A stretch of DNA of 64,000 nucleotides from Thermoplasmata archaeon (lineage in GTDB: Archaea; Thermoplasmatota; Thermoplasmata; Lutacidiplasmatales; UBA184), in contig JAKAWX010000002.1 of assembly GCA_021816865.1 (NCBI GenBank), forward strand, positions 138,110 through 202,109. The letters are read 5' to 3'. Within the stretch, counting starts at the first letter, position 1, and each line of letters begins with the position of its first letter. Below are positions 1-8,355 of this stretch, piece after piece. The translations under genes and the position numbers were made by a program. A model generated the notes under the pieces. It was not told the DNA's origin, ran no database searches, and saw only the letters and a list, made by a program, of their open reading frames with translations.

Positions 1-206
1 TCGACCGGAAGTGGGGGTCCCCCCTCCCCCGCTCGGGCGGTGAGCCCGCGGAACCCTTGGACGTAGTTCACGATGTGGTAGGACCCCGGTACCCAGGACG
101 GGAGGACGAGGTCGACGCTCGGGCCGGCGACGCCCTCGAGGTCGATCGACAATCGCCCGCGGTGGCCGGCGGGCTCCGTCGCCCGAACGATGTAGCGGAT
201 CGGCAT
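1..206 (-). CDS. M61-family (glycyl) aminopeptidase-like protein, N-terminal fragment
   Basis: The gene runs off the left edge; about 68 N-terminal residues are visible. It starts MPIRYIVRATEP and contains LPSWVPGSYHI, the hallmark of the N-terminal beta domain of M61 metallopeptidases (LP.W.PGSY). The HExxH zinc site lies outside the window, so activity cannot be judged. The ATG at 206 is 10 bases downstream of the stop of the coiled-coil gene at 217-435, so the two are probably co-transcribed leftward. M61 enzymes release N-terminal residues, often Gly or Ala, from peptides and usually carry a PDZ domain. Family assignment is fairly sure; the substrate is unknown. Confidence 0.75.
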   Translation of the reverse strand, partial: MPIRYIVRATEPAGHRGRLSIDLEGVAGPSVDLVLPSWVPGSYHIVNYVQGFRGLTARAGEGGPPLPV

Positions 207-216
207 CGGGCCCGGC

Positions 217-435
217 CTAGCCGAATCCGGGCAGGTCACTGTCGCGGCGGCCGGACTCCTTGCGGACGTACGGTTCGGCGGCGATCCCGAGATGGGTCGC
301 GAGCATGCGGAACGTGCCGACGAGCTGGTCGACCGCCTTGGCCATCTCGCGCTGCTCGGCGCGCAGCTCCCGTAGCTCCTCGCGCAGCGCGCGAAGCTCG
401 GCCTCCCAGCGACCTTCGCCCGACCCCAGCGTCAT
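217..435 (-). CDS. Small coiled-coil protein
   Basis: A 72-residue protein. Residues 10-45 form a charged heptad-like stretch rich in Glu, Arg and Leu (ELRALREELRELRAEQ), so a coiled coil is likely; the tail is polar and ends in GFG. The ATG at 435 follows an AT-richer patch near 466-472 that could be its TATA box, which would give a leaderless message. A longer frame opens upstream at 996 but runs antisense through the PadR gene and is not credible. It is the first gene of a minus-strand pair with the M61 peptidase fragment. No function is recognised. Confidence 0.6.
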   Translation of the reverse strand: MTLGSGEGRWEAELRALREELRELRAEQREMAKAVDQLVGTFRMLATHLGIAAEPYVRKESGRRDSDLPGFG

Positions 436-545
436 CGTCCCTCGAACGGCGCGAGGTCGTTTCCGTAGATTAGCTTCTCCGCAGCCTCCTCGCCCGGGGC
501 CGCCGGCCGCCCCTAGATCGAAACCGTCAAGAAGGTGTATTGGTA

Positions 546-559
546 TTCCGATATCGAAA
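546..559. promoter_or_regulatory. Candidate PadR operator (imperfect 14-bp palindrome)
   Basis: TTCCGATATCGAAA is a near-perfect palindrome centred on GATATC, six bases before the ATG at 565. PadR repressors commonly bind palindromes in their own promoter, so autoregulation is a reasonable inference. The site also argues against the GTG start at 535, which would place the operator inside the coding region. Confidence 0.45.
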
Positions 560-564
560 AACCG

Positions 565-987
565 ATGAACCTCTGGAGCGATGTCTGGGTCTCCAAGAAG
601 CGTCGCGGGCTGCGCGGTTGGGTGCTGCTCTCTCTCGGCCACTCGCCCAAGACCGGCGCGGAGTTGATGGACGAGATGGAGCGGATGAGCGGCGGTTGGT
701 GGCGCCCGTCGCCCGGCTCCATCTACCCGCTGCTCGAGGAGCTCTCGAAGGAGGAGCTCGTGCACAAGCGGCCGGACGGACGGTACGAGCTCGCCGCGAA
801 AATTCGGGACGGGGTCGGCTCCGCGTTCGGTCCCTTCGGCCCGCGCACGGCCGAGGACGCGGTGAGAGAGCTGAGCGGACTCGCGAGCTTCCTCGAGGAG
901 CTCGGTGGGTCGCACGCGGACCGGCTCGAACGGGTCCGCGCGCAGCTGAAGGACGTGGCCGACCGCCTCGCCCGGTTGTCGAGCTAG
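565..987 (+). CDS. PadR-family transcriptional regulator
   Basis: About 140 residues. The N-terminal half is a winged helix typical of PadR (RGWVLLSLGHSPKTGAEL, then a wing with PGSIYPLLEEL); the C-terminal half is a helical, charged dimerisation segment (residues about 100-140). I chose ATG 565 rather than GTG 535 because an AT-rich stretch with a 14-bp palindrome occupies 546-559. It lies 8 bases before an ABC ATPase gene and heads a three-gene operon (regulator, ATPase, permease), the usual arrangement for drug- or lipid-responsive ABC-2 exporters. It is probably an autorepressor released by the exported compound; the ligand is unknown. Confidence 0.88.
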   Translation: MNLWSDVWVSKKRRGLRGWVLLSLGHSPKTGAELMDEMERMSGGWWRPSPGSIYPLLEELSKEELVHKRPDGRYELAAKIRDGVGSAFGPFGPRTAEDAVRELSGLASFLEELGGSHADRLERVRAQLKDVADRLARLSS

Positions 988-995
988 GAGGCCCA

Positions 996-2015
996 ATGCT
1001 CGAGTCGGCGATCCGGGTCGCGCACCTCTCGAAGACCTACAACGGGAAGGTCCGGGCGGTCGAGGACGTCTCCTTCTCGGTGCTCCCGGGCGAGGCGTTC
1101 GGCTTTCTCGGGCCGAACGGCGCCGGCAAGACGACCACGGTATCGATGCTCACGGCCGGACTCATCCCCACGAGCGGCCGTGCGGTGGTCGACGGCGTGG
1201 ACGTCTTCCGCGACCCGGCCGCCATCCAGCAACGGATCGGGATCGTCTTCCAGGAATCGACGGCCGACCCGGACCTGACCGGACGGGAGAACCTCGAGCT
1301 CGCTGCCGCGTTGTTCCGGGTGCCCCGGGCCGAGTCGCGCCCGCGGATCGCCTCCCTTCTCGACCGCTTGCAGATCGGCGACGCCGCCCACCGGCTCGTG
1401 AAAACGTACTCGGGCGGGATGCGCCGGCGGCTCGAGCTCGCGGTCGGCATCATCCACGCCCCGCGCGTCCTCTTCCTAGACGAACCGACCCTCGGCCTCG
1501 ACCCCCAGGGCCGCGCCGGGTTCTGGCAGTACGTCCGGGAGCTCCGCAAGGACCACGGCATGACGATCTTCGTGACGACCCACTACCTCGACGAGGCGGA
1601 TGCTATCTGCGAACGTCTCGCGATCATCGATCACGGTCGCCTGGTCGCAATGGGGACCCCGTCCGAGCTCAAGGACCGGCTGGGCGGTGACGTCGTGACG
1701 GTATGGACCGCGCGCAGCGACGCGCCGGTCGCGGCGGTGCTCTCCGCCGTACCGGGGGTCGTCTCGGTGACCCGCCAGGAGGAGGCGTACCGGGTGAAGG
1801 CCCCCCGGGGAGAGTCGCTCATCCCGCTGCTGGTCGACGCCTGCACGAGGGCCGGGATCGGGCTTACGGGGGTTTCGCTGAAGCGCCCGAGCCTCGACGA
1901 GGTCTTCCTCGAGTTCACCGGCCGGGAGTTCCGCGAGGACGAAGGAGCGACCGCCACCGATCGCGCCGTCCGCATCGGCCAGGTGCGGGAGGCGTTCGGC
2001 CGAGGACGACGATGA
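996..2015 (+). CDS. ABC-2 type exporter, ATP-binding protein (DrrA-like)
   Basis: A 339-residue ATPase that powers the permease encoded next. Walker A is GPNGAGKTT (near residue 40), the signature is YSGGMRRRLE, and Walker B is VLFLDEPTLGLDPQGR, followed by an H-loop in VTTHYLDEAD. A C-terminal domain of about 100 residues follows the nucleotide-binding domain, as in daunorubicin-resistance (DrrA) ATPases. The ATG at 996 sits 8 bases after the padR stop and follows GGAGG at 987-991. The stop overlaps the permease start as ATGA. All catalytic motifs are intact; the substrate cannot be told from sequence. Confidence 0.93.
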   Translation: MLESAIRVAHLSKTYNGKVRAVEDVSFSVLPGEAFGFLGPNGAGKTTTVSMLTAGLIPTSGRAVVDGVDVFRDPAAIQQRIGIVFQESTADPDLTGRENLELAAALFRVPRAESRPRIASLLDRLQIGDAAHRLVKTYSGGMRRRLELAVGIIHAPRVLFLDEPTLGLDPQGRAGFWQYVRELRKDHGMTIFVTTHYLDEADAICERLAIIDHGRLVAMGTPSELKDRLGGDVVTVWTARSDAPVAAVLSAVPGVVSVTRQEEAYRVKAPRGESLIPLLVDACTRAGIGLTGVSLKRPSLDEVFLEFTGREFREDEGATATDRAVRIGQVREAFGRGRR

Positions 2016-2848
2016 TCCGAGAGTTCGTCGCCCTCACCCGCCGCGAGCTCCTGAGGCTCGGGCGGAACCCGGGCGCCATCCTGACCTCGCTCCTATTGCC
2101 GGTCCTCTACCTGATACTGTTCGGCCAAGCGTTCAACCTCCAGAACCTGGGCGGCGGCCGGGTCGACCCCGCGTACTTCCTGGCCGCGTTCCGCGGCGCC
2201 CCGAGCTATTTCTCGTACTTCGCGGCCGGCATGACCGGCTTCGTATCGGTCACGGCGACGCTCTTCATCGGCGCGAACGTGATCTTCGACCGGCTCTTCG
2301 GGATCCTGAAGCGGACCGCCGCCACGCCGGCCCCGGCCGCCTCGATCTTCGGGGCGCGCCTGGTCGCCGGGTCGATCCAGCCGATCGGGCTCGCCTTCCT
2401 CGTCCTCGGGCTCTCGGTCCTCCTCGGCCGCCTCGGGCTGAGCGGGCTCGAGATCACCGCTTCGGTCTCGCCGCTCGGGGCGGTCGAGATCGTCCTCGCC
2501 GTCGTGGTCCTGTCGGCGATGTTCGCGGCGCTGTTCCTCGCGATCGGCTTCTCCCTCGAACAGCCGCAGTCGTACTTTGCCGTCGTGAACACGATCAACC
2601 TGCCGGTCCTTCTTACGAGCGCCGCCCTCTACCCCTGGGGGACGATGCCCCCATGGTTCCAGAGCGTCGCGTCGTTCAACCCGATCACGCTCGCGGTCGA
2701 CGTCCTCCGGGAGAACCTGTTCGCGGGGGCGCGCTCGTTCTACCCGTACGGGCCCGAGGTCTATCTCCTCGGCCTCCTCGCATGGGCGGGGGCGATGTTC
2801 GTGGTCGCCGGGCTCCTCGCGCGTCGGGCTCTCGCCCCCCGACGCTAA
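2012..2848 (+). CDS. ABC-2 type exporter, permease protein
   Basis: A 278-residue integral membrane protein with about six hydrophobic segments, starting MIREFVALTRREL and a first membrane helix around LTSLLLPVLYLILFG. It carries the ABC-2 layout, with a large loop after TM1 and a conserved region before the last helices (PWFQSVASFNPITLAVDVLRE). The start overlaps the ATPase stop by 4 bases, so the two are translationally coupled and form the exporter. The DrrB-like family exports hydrophobic compounds, drugs or lipids; no specificity can be inferred here. Confidence 0.9.
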   Translation: MIREFVALTRRELLRLGRNPGAILTSLLLPVLYLILFGQAFNLQNLGGGRVDPAYFLAAFRGAPSYFSYFAAGMTGFVSVTATLFIGANVIFDRLFGILKRTAATPAPAASIFGARLVAGSIQPIGLAFLVLGLSVLLGRLGLSGLEITASVSPLGAVEIVLAVVVLSAMFAALFLAIGFSLEQPQSYFAVVNTINLPVLLTSAALYPWGTMPPWFQSVASFNPITLAVDVLRENLFAGARSFYPYGPEVYLLGLLAWAGAMFVVAGLLARRALAPRR

Positions 2849-2851
2849 GGG

Positions 2852-3400
2852 TCACGCGCCGGGCGTCGACGAGCCGTAGGGGGAATCGAGGGCCCCCTTC
2901 TCCACGAACGGCACCCAGGCGCCCTTCTCGGCCGAGTAGTCGACCCGCTGGAGCTCGACCACGTAGCTCTTCAACAGCTCGGCGGGCGCGGGGCGCACGG
3001 TGATCGTGTACACGTAGATCCCGAACCCCGTGAACTCGAGGACCCGTCGCAGGACCTCGGGGAGCTCCTCTCTCGGGACGGTGACCCGGATCGAGGTTTC
3101 CCCCAGCTGCTCGGAGAAGCCGTCGAGGTCGAACGCCCGGTCGAGCCGTATCAACGGCACGGCGGGGGGGGTCGTCGGGCCCGGCGTAGCGGGCCCGTGC
3201 GGAAGCGACGCGGGGGCGGGACCTGCGGGGGCCCCGGTCACGACGGGTCGCGAGCCGAGCCCCGGGTCCTTGGGGGGGTAGCGTTCGAGCACCGGCGAGG
3301 GGTCTCGGCCGACGAAGTGGGCCTTCGCGAGGGGTGGGCGAGGCCGTCCACGGGCGGTAGCGGGGCCCTTACGGGTTCGGCGCGATCGGGCGGCCGGCAT
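2852..3400 (-). CDS. Conserved hypothetical protein with disordered Arg/Pro-rich N-terminus
   Basis: A 182-residue protein I do not recognise. Residues 1-80 are basic and rich in Pro, Gly and Arg, and look disordered. The last 100 residues form a compact alpha/beta domain (for example ETSIRVTVPREELPEVL and FGIYVYTITV). ATG 3400 is chosen over the longer frame start at 3529 because a TATA-like CCTTATCG (minus strand, 3429-3436) lies about 30 bases upstream and a purine-rich GGGGGGAG precedes the ATG. It converges on the permease gene with only 3 bases between the stops. No cofactor or catalytic motif is visible. Confidence 0.7.
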   Translation of the reverse strand: MPAARSRRTRKGPATARGRPRPPLAKAHFVGRDPSPVLERYPPKDPGLGSRPVVTGAPAGPAPASLPHGPATPGPTTPPAVPLIRLDRAFDLDGFSEQLGETSIRVTVPREELPEVLRRVLEFTGFGIYVYTITVRPAPAELLKSYVVELQRVDYSAEKGAWVPFVEKGALDSPYGSSTPGA

Positions 3401-3630
3401 GGCACCGCTCCCCCCGATGCGTCGCGGACGATAAGGTGTGGGGCCATGCGCATCGGCGCCGCCGGTCGATGTCGCGGCCGGGGCAATGTAGCGCGCCGGA
3501 CCGTGCCACTCCACGTCACGGAGAGTCATTTTTGTCGCGAGCTAAACGACAGATGGATTATGTAGGGTGGCGTGGGTGGGCAAGTAAGGCCCGAACCTAA
3601 CGGACGGGTCGAGAACCAGGAGTTACGAGA

Positions 3631-5340
3631 ATGCCGGCACGTGTGATGAAGGAGTTCCAGGCGCCGCGCGGGCTGCCGAGGAAGACGGCGTCCGTCTGCC
3701 CCGAGTGCATCAAGGTCATCCCCGCGATCGTCCGCGAGAAGGACGGTCGTGTCATCATGGAGAAGACCTGCCGCGCGCACGGGTACTTCTGGGACATTAT
3801 CTCGAACGACGTCGACTTCTACCTGCGCATGGAGGTCTACGCCCACGACGGCGTCGGGTACGAGAACCCGTACTACGACAAGTTCCGCGGGTGCCCCACC
3901 ACGTGCGGGATGTGCAGTCACCACAAGTCCCACACGGGGCTGGCCCTTGTCGATCTCACCAACCGCTGCAATCTGAAGTGCCCCGTCTGCTTCGCGAATG
4001 CCAACGCGGCCGGCTACGTCTTCGAGCCGACCCGCGAGCAGATCCACTTCATGCTGAAGACGCTCCGGGAACAGAAGCCGGTCGGAACGGTCGCCGTCCA
4101 GTTCTCGGGAGGGGAGCCGACCCTCTCGCCCCTCTTCCTCGACGCGGTCGCGATGTCCCGGGACCTCGGCTTCAAGCAGATCCAGGTCGCCACGAACGGG
4201 ATCCGCGTCGCGAACGAACCGGGCTTCGCCCAGGCGGCCCGGGACGCGGGGCTGCACACGCTCTACCTCCAGTTCGACGGGCTGGACGACGAGATCTACC
4301 GCAAGGTGCGGGGGGTCCCGCTGCTCAAGGTGAAGCAGAAGGCGATCCAGGCGGCGCGCGAGACCCACTCGCCCGCGTCCGACCTGGCCGCCGGCAAGCC
4401 CGACAAGCCGCTCAGCGTCGTCCTCGTACCGACGCTCGTCGGTGGGTTCAACGAGAAGGAGATCTGGCCGACCGTGAAGTTCGCGATCGACAACCTCGAC
4501 GTCGTCCGCGGCGTCAACTTCCAGCCGGTCGCGCTCACGGCGCGCATTCCCGACAAGGACCGCTTCCAGATGCGGTTCACGCAGTCCGACCTCGTCCGGA
4601 TCCTCTGCACGGAGGGACCGTTCGAGAAGTCCGACTTCTTCCCGGTGCCGTCGGTCGCGCCGATCAGTGAGCTCGTCTCGATCATCCACGGCGAAGAGAA
4701 GATGACCCTGACGACCCACCCCGGCTGCGGATGCGCCACGTTCGCCTTTATCTCGAAGGACGGACAGAAGATCACCCCGCTGCCGCGGTTCATGGACGTC
4801 GACGGGTTCTTCGAGAACGTCGAGTCGATGATCGAGAAGTACCGGGACGCCCGGTTCGCCCGTGTCCGCACGGCCGTCGCGGGGGCCCGATTGATGCACG
4901 ACGTCGCGAAGTACTTCGACTTCTCGAAGGCCCCGGAGGGCCTGAACGAGAAGAACGCGGTCCGCGTGATCGCGTCGATCTTCACCGAGGGCAACAAGGA
5001 GGCCGTCGCGAAGTTCACGTGGCGGACGCTCTACATCGGGAACATGCACTTCCAGGACGCGTACGACTACGACATCCAGCGGCTGATGCGCTGCGACATC
5101 CACTACGCCGTCCCGGACGGGCGCGTCATCCCGTTCTGCTCGTACAACTCGGGCCCGATCTACCGGACCGAGGTCGAGAAGAAGTTCTCGATCCCGATCC
5201 CGGACTGGCAGGCCGCCAAGAAGTCGGCGGGCGCACCGCTCAAGACGATCGAGACGATGGGGATCAACGGCGAGGTCATCGTCGACCCCGAGTACTACCG
5301 GATCCGGGCGTTGAAGAGCGCCCCCGGGATGTCGACCTAG
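3631..5340 (+). CDS. tes: Radical SAM tetraether lipid synthase (Tes/GDGT-MAS type)
   Basis: A 569-residue radical-SAM enzyme. In archaea this family joins the biphytanyl chains of two archaeol-type lipids by C-C coupling to make the membrane-spanning tetraethers. The N-terminus has a Cys cluster (CPEC at 23-26, C47, then CPTTCGMC at 88-95). The radical-SAM motif follows (CNLKCPVC, C113/C117/C120), then SGGEP at 159-163 and a further Cys pair in HPGCGCA. This layout of extra Cys clusters around the core matches MJ0619-type synthases. The start has a GGAG element about 8 bases upstream. The gene stands alone, with its own promoter region at 3540-3600. It implies a membrane containing GDGT lipids. 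Assignment is by motif recognition from memory. Confidence 0.85.
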   Translation: MPARVMKEFQAPRGLPRKTASVCPECIKVIPAIVREKDGRVIMEKTCRAHGYFWDIISNDVDFYLRMEVYAHDGVGYENPYYDKFRGCPTTCGMCSHHKSHTGLALVDLTNRCNLKCPVCFANANAAGYVFEPTREQIHFMLKTLREQKPVGTVAVQFSGGEPTLSPLFLDAVAMSRDLGFKQIQVATNGIRVANEPGFAQAARDAGLHTLYLQFDGLDDEIYRKVRGVPLLKVKQKAIQAARETHSPASDLAAGKPDKPLSVVLVPTLVGGFNEKEIWPTVKFAIDNLDVVRGVNFQPVALTARIPDKDRFQMRFTQSDLVRILCTEGPFEKSDFFPVPSVAPISELVSIIHGEEKMTLTTHPGCGCATFAFISKDGQKITPLPRFMDVDGFFENVESMIEKYRDARFARVRTAVAGARLMHDVAKYFDFSKAPEGLNEKNAVRVIASIFTEGNKEAVAKFTWRTLYIGNMHFQDAYDYDIQRLMRCDIHYAVPDGRVIPFCSYNSGPIYRTEVEKKFSIPIPDWQAAKKSAGAPLKTIETMGINGEVIVDPEYYRIRALKSAPGMST

Positions 5341-5386
5341 GCCCGCGGGACCGCGAGCGGTCCTTTCGGAACCTCTTCCTGCCTCT

Positions 5387-5869
5387 CTACGGGTCGGGCT
5401 CGCCCCGCCGGCGCTCGAAGAGGACGGCGCCGGCGCGGCGGACCCGCTCGCTCTCGGGCATCCCCGCCCGGGAGCCTTCGGAGATCCTCCGGTCGATCTC
5501 CTTCCAGACGGTCGCGGAGCGGACCCCCCCGCGCCGGGACGGGAGGAGCGGCGAGGCGTCCGGGTGCTCGCCGAACCAGGCGAATCCCGCCTCGATGTGC
5601 TTGCATGTCCCAAGGCCGCGGCGGGCGAAGTCCGTGCAGGTACACAGGGCCGACCCGGCCGCGGGGAACTCGGGCAGGAGGACCCAGTACGCGGTCCCGT
5701 GGAGCGGATTGCGGACCTCGAGGATGGGGTAGACCTCGCGCGTCCTCAACCGGACGTCGAGCGGTTCCTCGACGGCCCGGGTCTTCCGCTCGCCGACCGC
5801 TCGGCTCCGGTCGGCCGGGGTCGGACGTGGTTCCCGAACCCGTCGCACCACGCCTCTCCCGAGGGGCAT
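5387..5869 (-). CDS. SWIM zinc-finger protein
   Basis: A 160-residue protein whose centre carries a SWIM-type zinc finger, CTCTDFARRGLGTCKH (CxCx(n)CxH), near residues 75-90. SWIM domains bind DNA or proteins and occur in SNF2-type helicases, MULE transposases and stand-alone archaeal proteins. The rest is charged, with no second domain. The ATG at 5869 lies only a few bases from a TATA-like GTAAATAG (5876-5883, minus strand). A downstream GTG near 5848-5851 would suit a leaderless transcript better, so the first six residues are uncertain. It converges on tes. Its cellular role is unknown. Confidence 0.8.
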   Translation of the reverse strand: MPLGRGVVRRVREPRPTPADRSRAVGERKTRAVEEPLDVRLRTREVYPILEVRNPLHGTAYWVLLPEFPAAGSALCTCTDFARRGLGTCKHIEAGFAWFGEHPDASPLLPSRRGGVRSATVWKEIDRRISEGSRAGMPESERVRRAGAVLFERRRGEPDP

Positions 5870-6032
5870 GGCCCCTATTTACGCGCCCCCGTGGCCCGAA
5901 GGGTGCGACCGCTCGACCGGAACCTAGTTATCCCGGGGCGACGCCCCGAAACCGACGGCTCGGGGGCGGGGCCCGGCCACCGACCGGCCGCGAGACCCGG
6001 CCGACCCGCTCGGCACCGTCCGGATCGGACCG

Positions 6033-7328
6033 GTGGACAGCACGACCCTCTTCCTCGTGGGGCTCTTCCTCCTGGTCGCCTGCGCGGTCCTGGTCGGGGA
6101 GCTCTTCAGCCGGCTCGGCCAGGCAGCCCTGGTCGGCCAGCTTCTGGTCGGGATCGTGATCGGCCCGACGTTCCTCGGATCGTTGCTCGGGTTCTCGAGC
6201 CTCGCCACGCCGTTCTCGGGGCTCCAGTTCCTCGCGACGTTCTTCATCCTCATGACCGCCGGGCTCGCGGTGACGCCCCAGCAGATCCGCTCGACCGGCG
6301 GGCCGGCCGCGCTTTTGGGGATCGCGATCTTCGTGGTGCCGTTCCTGACCGGTACCCTGGTCGTACACCTCCTCTACCCGGGACTCTCGATCCTGACCGC
6401 GCTGTTCGTCTCGCTGACGATCTCGATCACCGCGCTTCCCGTGCTCGCGATCATGCTCCGCGAGTTCGGGCTGTTCCGGAGCCGGTTCGGCACGGTCCTC
6501 ATGAACACCTCGCTCGTGAACGAGCTCGCCGCGGTGACGGTCTTCGCGGTACTGCTGAGGGTCCAGGGGAACATCGGGAGCCCGCTCCTCGCCGTTGTGA
6601 CGGCGGTCGTCACGGTCGCGCTGTTCCTCGCGTCGGTCCTCCTCGTCCACATGGCCCTCGTGAGCCTCCGGCGGGTCCGGGTCTGGGGACGGATGGTCGA
6701 GAGGTTCCGAGAGACCTGGCGAATCCCCGAAGCGGGGTTCGCGGTGCTGATGGTGGTCGCGCTCGGCGCGGCCCTCTACTCCCAGTTCCTCGGGCTCACG
6801 TTCCTCGTCGGGGCGTTCTACGCCGGGATCCTCGTCACCCCCGAGAGCGCGGGGCGCCGTCAGCACCGAACGATCAGCCTCGTCTTCGAGGCGGTCACCT
6901 GGGGGTTCTTCATCCCGCTCTTCTTCGCCCTCGTCGGCTTCGGGATGGATCTGAGGAGCCTCGCCGCCTCGCCCGCCACTCTGCTCGTCTTCGCGGTGCT
7001 CGGGGGGTTCGCGTTCCTTTCGAAGGTCGCGACGGGGAGCCTGATCGCCCGCGGGCTCGGCTGGACCCGGGACGAGTCGCTGTGCGCCGGCTTCCTCGTC
7101 TCGAGCCGGGGAGCGGTCGAGCTCGCGATGGCGGTCATCCTGCTCGACCAGGGGATCTTCTCCCGCACGATCTACACGGTGGTCGCGGGGGTCGGTCTCG
7201 TGACGACGTTCCTCGCCCCGATCGGTTCGAAGCCGTTCGTGCGCTCGATACCGGCGGAGCGCCGGAGGGCCGACGAGGAATCGGCGAATGCCCCGCTCGA
7301 GGCGTGGATCCCGCCGCCCGACTTCTAG
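6033..7328 (+). CDS. CPA2-type cation/proton antiporter
   Basis: A 431-residue membrane protein with about 12 hydrophobic helices, no soluble regulatory domain and an acidic tail. It resembles KefB/NapA-type monovalent cation:proton antiporters (GQLLVGIVIGP in TM2; SSRGAVELAMAVI near the end). In such carriers the core helix carries an Asp-Asp or Asn-Asp pair that binds the ion; here the equivalent position reads LVNELAAV (N163-E164), so Glu replaces the usual Asp. The start is GTG at 6033. It probably exchanges Na+ or K+ for protons for pH and ion homeostasis; ion preference cannot be read from sequence. Confidence 0.88.
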   Translation: MDSTTLFLVGLFLLVACAVLVGELFSRLGQAALVGQLLVGIVIGPTFLGSLLGFSSLATPFSGLQFLATFFILMTAGLAVTPQQIRSTGGPAALLGIAIFVVPFLTGTLVVHLLYPGLSILTALFVSLTISITALPVLAIMLREFGLFRSRFGTVLMNTSLVNELAAVTVFAVLLRVQGNIGSPLLAVVTAVVTVALFLASVLLVHMALVSLRRVRVWGRMVERFRETWRIPEAGFAVLMVVALGAALYSQFLGLTFLVGAFYAGILVTPESAGRRQHRTISLVFEAVTWGFFIPLFFALVGFGMDLRSLAASPATLLVFAVLGGFAFLSKVATGSLIARGLGWTRDESLCAGFLVSSRGAVELAMAVILLDQGIFSRTIYTVVAGVGLVTTFLAPIGSKPFVRSIPAERRRADEESANAPLEAWIPPPDF

Positions 7329-7408
7329 GAGGGGGGCGCGCGCGGCGAGGACCGGGGTAGACCCGGCCGCAGCTACGGTTATCTTCCTGGCGTCGCGTGG
7401 CCGCACCG

Positions 7409-7636
7409 ATGGCCACGACCCGTACCTCCCCTCCCGGCCGGCCGCGCCGACGGGGCCTATCGAAGACCGCGAAGATCTCCCTCGGGCTGGCCCTGACGCT
7501 CGTCGGGCTCTTCCTGCTCGCGATCCTCTTCCCCACGGCGCCGGGCCCCCTCGCGACCGTCCTCCCGGTGGCCGCGGTGGGGATCGCCGCCCTCTGGGTC
7601 GGGGGGATCCTGATGGGGGTCGGCAGCCGCTCGTGA
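7409..7636 (+). CDS. Small two-helix membrane protein
   Basis: A 75-residue protein with a basic, Pro-rich N-terminus (residues 1-20) and two hydrophobic segments (about 24-44 and 48-70). ATG 7409 is preferred over GTG 7397 because a TATA-like GGTTATC (7377-7383) is 25 bases upstream, fitting a leaderless message. Its stop overlaps the GTG of the HAD phosphatase gene (GTGA), so the two form a coupled pair. No family is recognised. Confidence 0.65.
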   Translation: MATTRTSPPGRPRRRGLSKTAKISLGLALTLVGLFLLAILFPTAPGPLATVLPVAAVGIAALWVGGILMGVGSRS

Positions 7637-8295
7637 GCGCCTCGGGGTCGACGTTCCCCTGGCGGCTCGTTACCGTAGATATCGACGGGACCCTCACGCG
7701 CGTCCACGGCTGGCGGGAGATCGCCATGGCCTTCGGGAGGGTCCCGGAGTACGAAGGCATCGACCGGAGGTTCCGCGCGGACGAGCTCGATCGGAACGGC
7801 TACGTCGCCCGGCTTATCGACCTCGCCCGGGGCCGCACCCTCTCCGAGGTGGAGGAGGTCCTCTCCCGCACGCCGAAGCTCGACGGGATCGGGGCGGGCG
7901 TCGCTCGCCTCCGCGCGCTCGGGTGCCGGACGGCCCTCCTTACCCACAACCCGACCTACGTGACCGACTGGTATCGGGCGACCTTCGGTTTCGACGACGC
8001 CGAGGGGACCCCGACGCCTCCGATCGGGAGGGGGCCGATCGGCCCAGTGGGTCGGGTGGGGGTCGACAAGCGCCGGGGACTCGCGGGGCTCGTCGCGCGC
8101 GCGGCCGTGCCGCCCTCGGCGGTCGCGCACGTTGGGGACGGCCCGTCGGACGCGGAGCTGTTCCCGCTCGTCGGCGGGGGCGTCGCGCTCAACTCCTCCT
8201 CGGCGGCCGTCCGCGCGGCCGCCGACATCGCGATCTCGACCACCGACTTTCGCGACGTCGTGGACGCGCTGGGGCGGCTCTCGCCCCGGGCGTGA
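7633..8295 (+). CDS. HAD-superfamily phosphatase (SerB-like)
   Basis: A 220-residue haloacid dehalogenase phosphatase. Motif I is DIDGTLT (near residue 16), motif II is LLTHNP, motif III the Lys in VDKRRG, and motif IV GDGPSDAELF, so the nucleophile Asp and Mg2+ ligands are intact. Length and the small helical cap resemble phosphoserine phosphatase and related enzymes, but the substrate is not fixed by these motifs. The GTG start overlaps the stop of the preceding membrane gene by 4 bases, showing translational coupling. Confidence 0.85.
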   Translation: MSASGSTFPWRLVTVDIDGTLTRVHGWREIAMAFGRVPEYEGIDRRFRADELDRNGYVARLIDLARGRTLSEVEEVLSRTPKLDGIGAGVARLRALGCRTALLTHNPTYVTDWYRATFGFDDAEGTPTPPIGRGPIGPVGRVGVDKRRGLAGLVARAAVPPSAVAHVGDGPSDAELFPLVGGGVALNSSSAAVRAAADIAISTTDFRDVVDALGRLSPRA

Positions 8296-8320
8296 ACGGT
8301 GCGCCCCGGCCCGCACAGGA

Positions 8321-8329
8321 TTCTTATAG
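8321..8329 (+). promoter_or_regulatory. TATA box of the 8356 gene
   Basis: TTCTTATAG ends 26 bases before the ATG at 8356, the spacing expected for a leaderless archaeal transcript. Confidence 0.6.
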
Positions 8330-8355
8330 CGCCCGCGCCGTCGAACCGGTGCCCG

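Noticed and set aside
535-564. GTG start at 535 for the PadR gene
   Set aside because: It would place the palindromic operator inside the coding region and gives a non-family N-terminus.
1703-2011. A long N-terminal extension of the ABC-2 permease frame
   Set aside because: It overlaps the ATPase gene out of frame; the ATG at 2012, overlapping the ATPase stop, is the natural start.
3526-5613. A 695-residue minus-strand frame over tes
   Set aside because: Shadow of the tes gene; no motif, and its composition mirrors the complementary codons.
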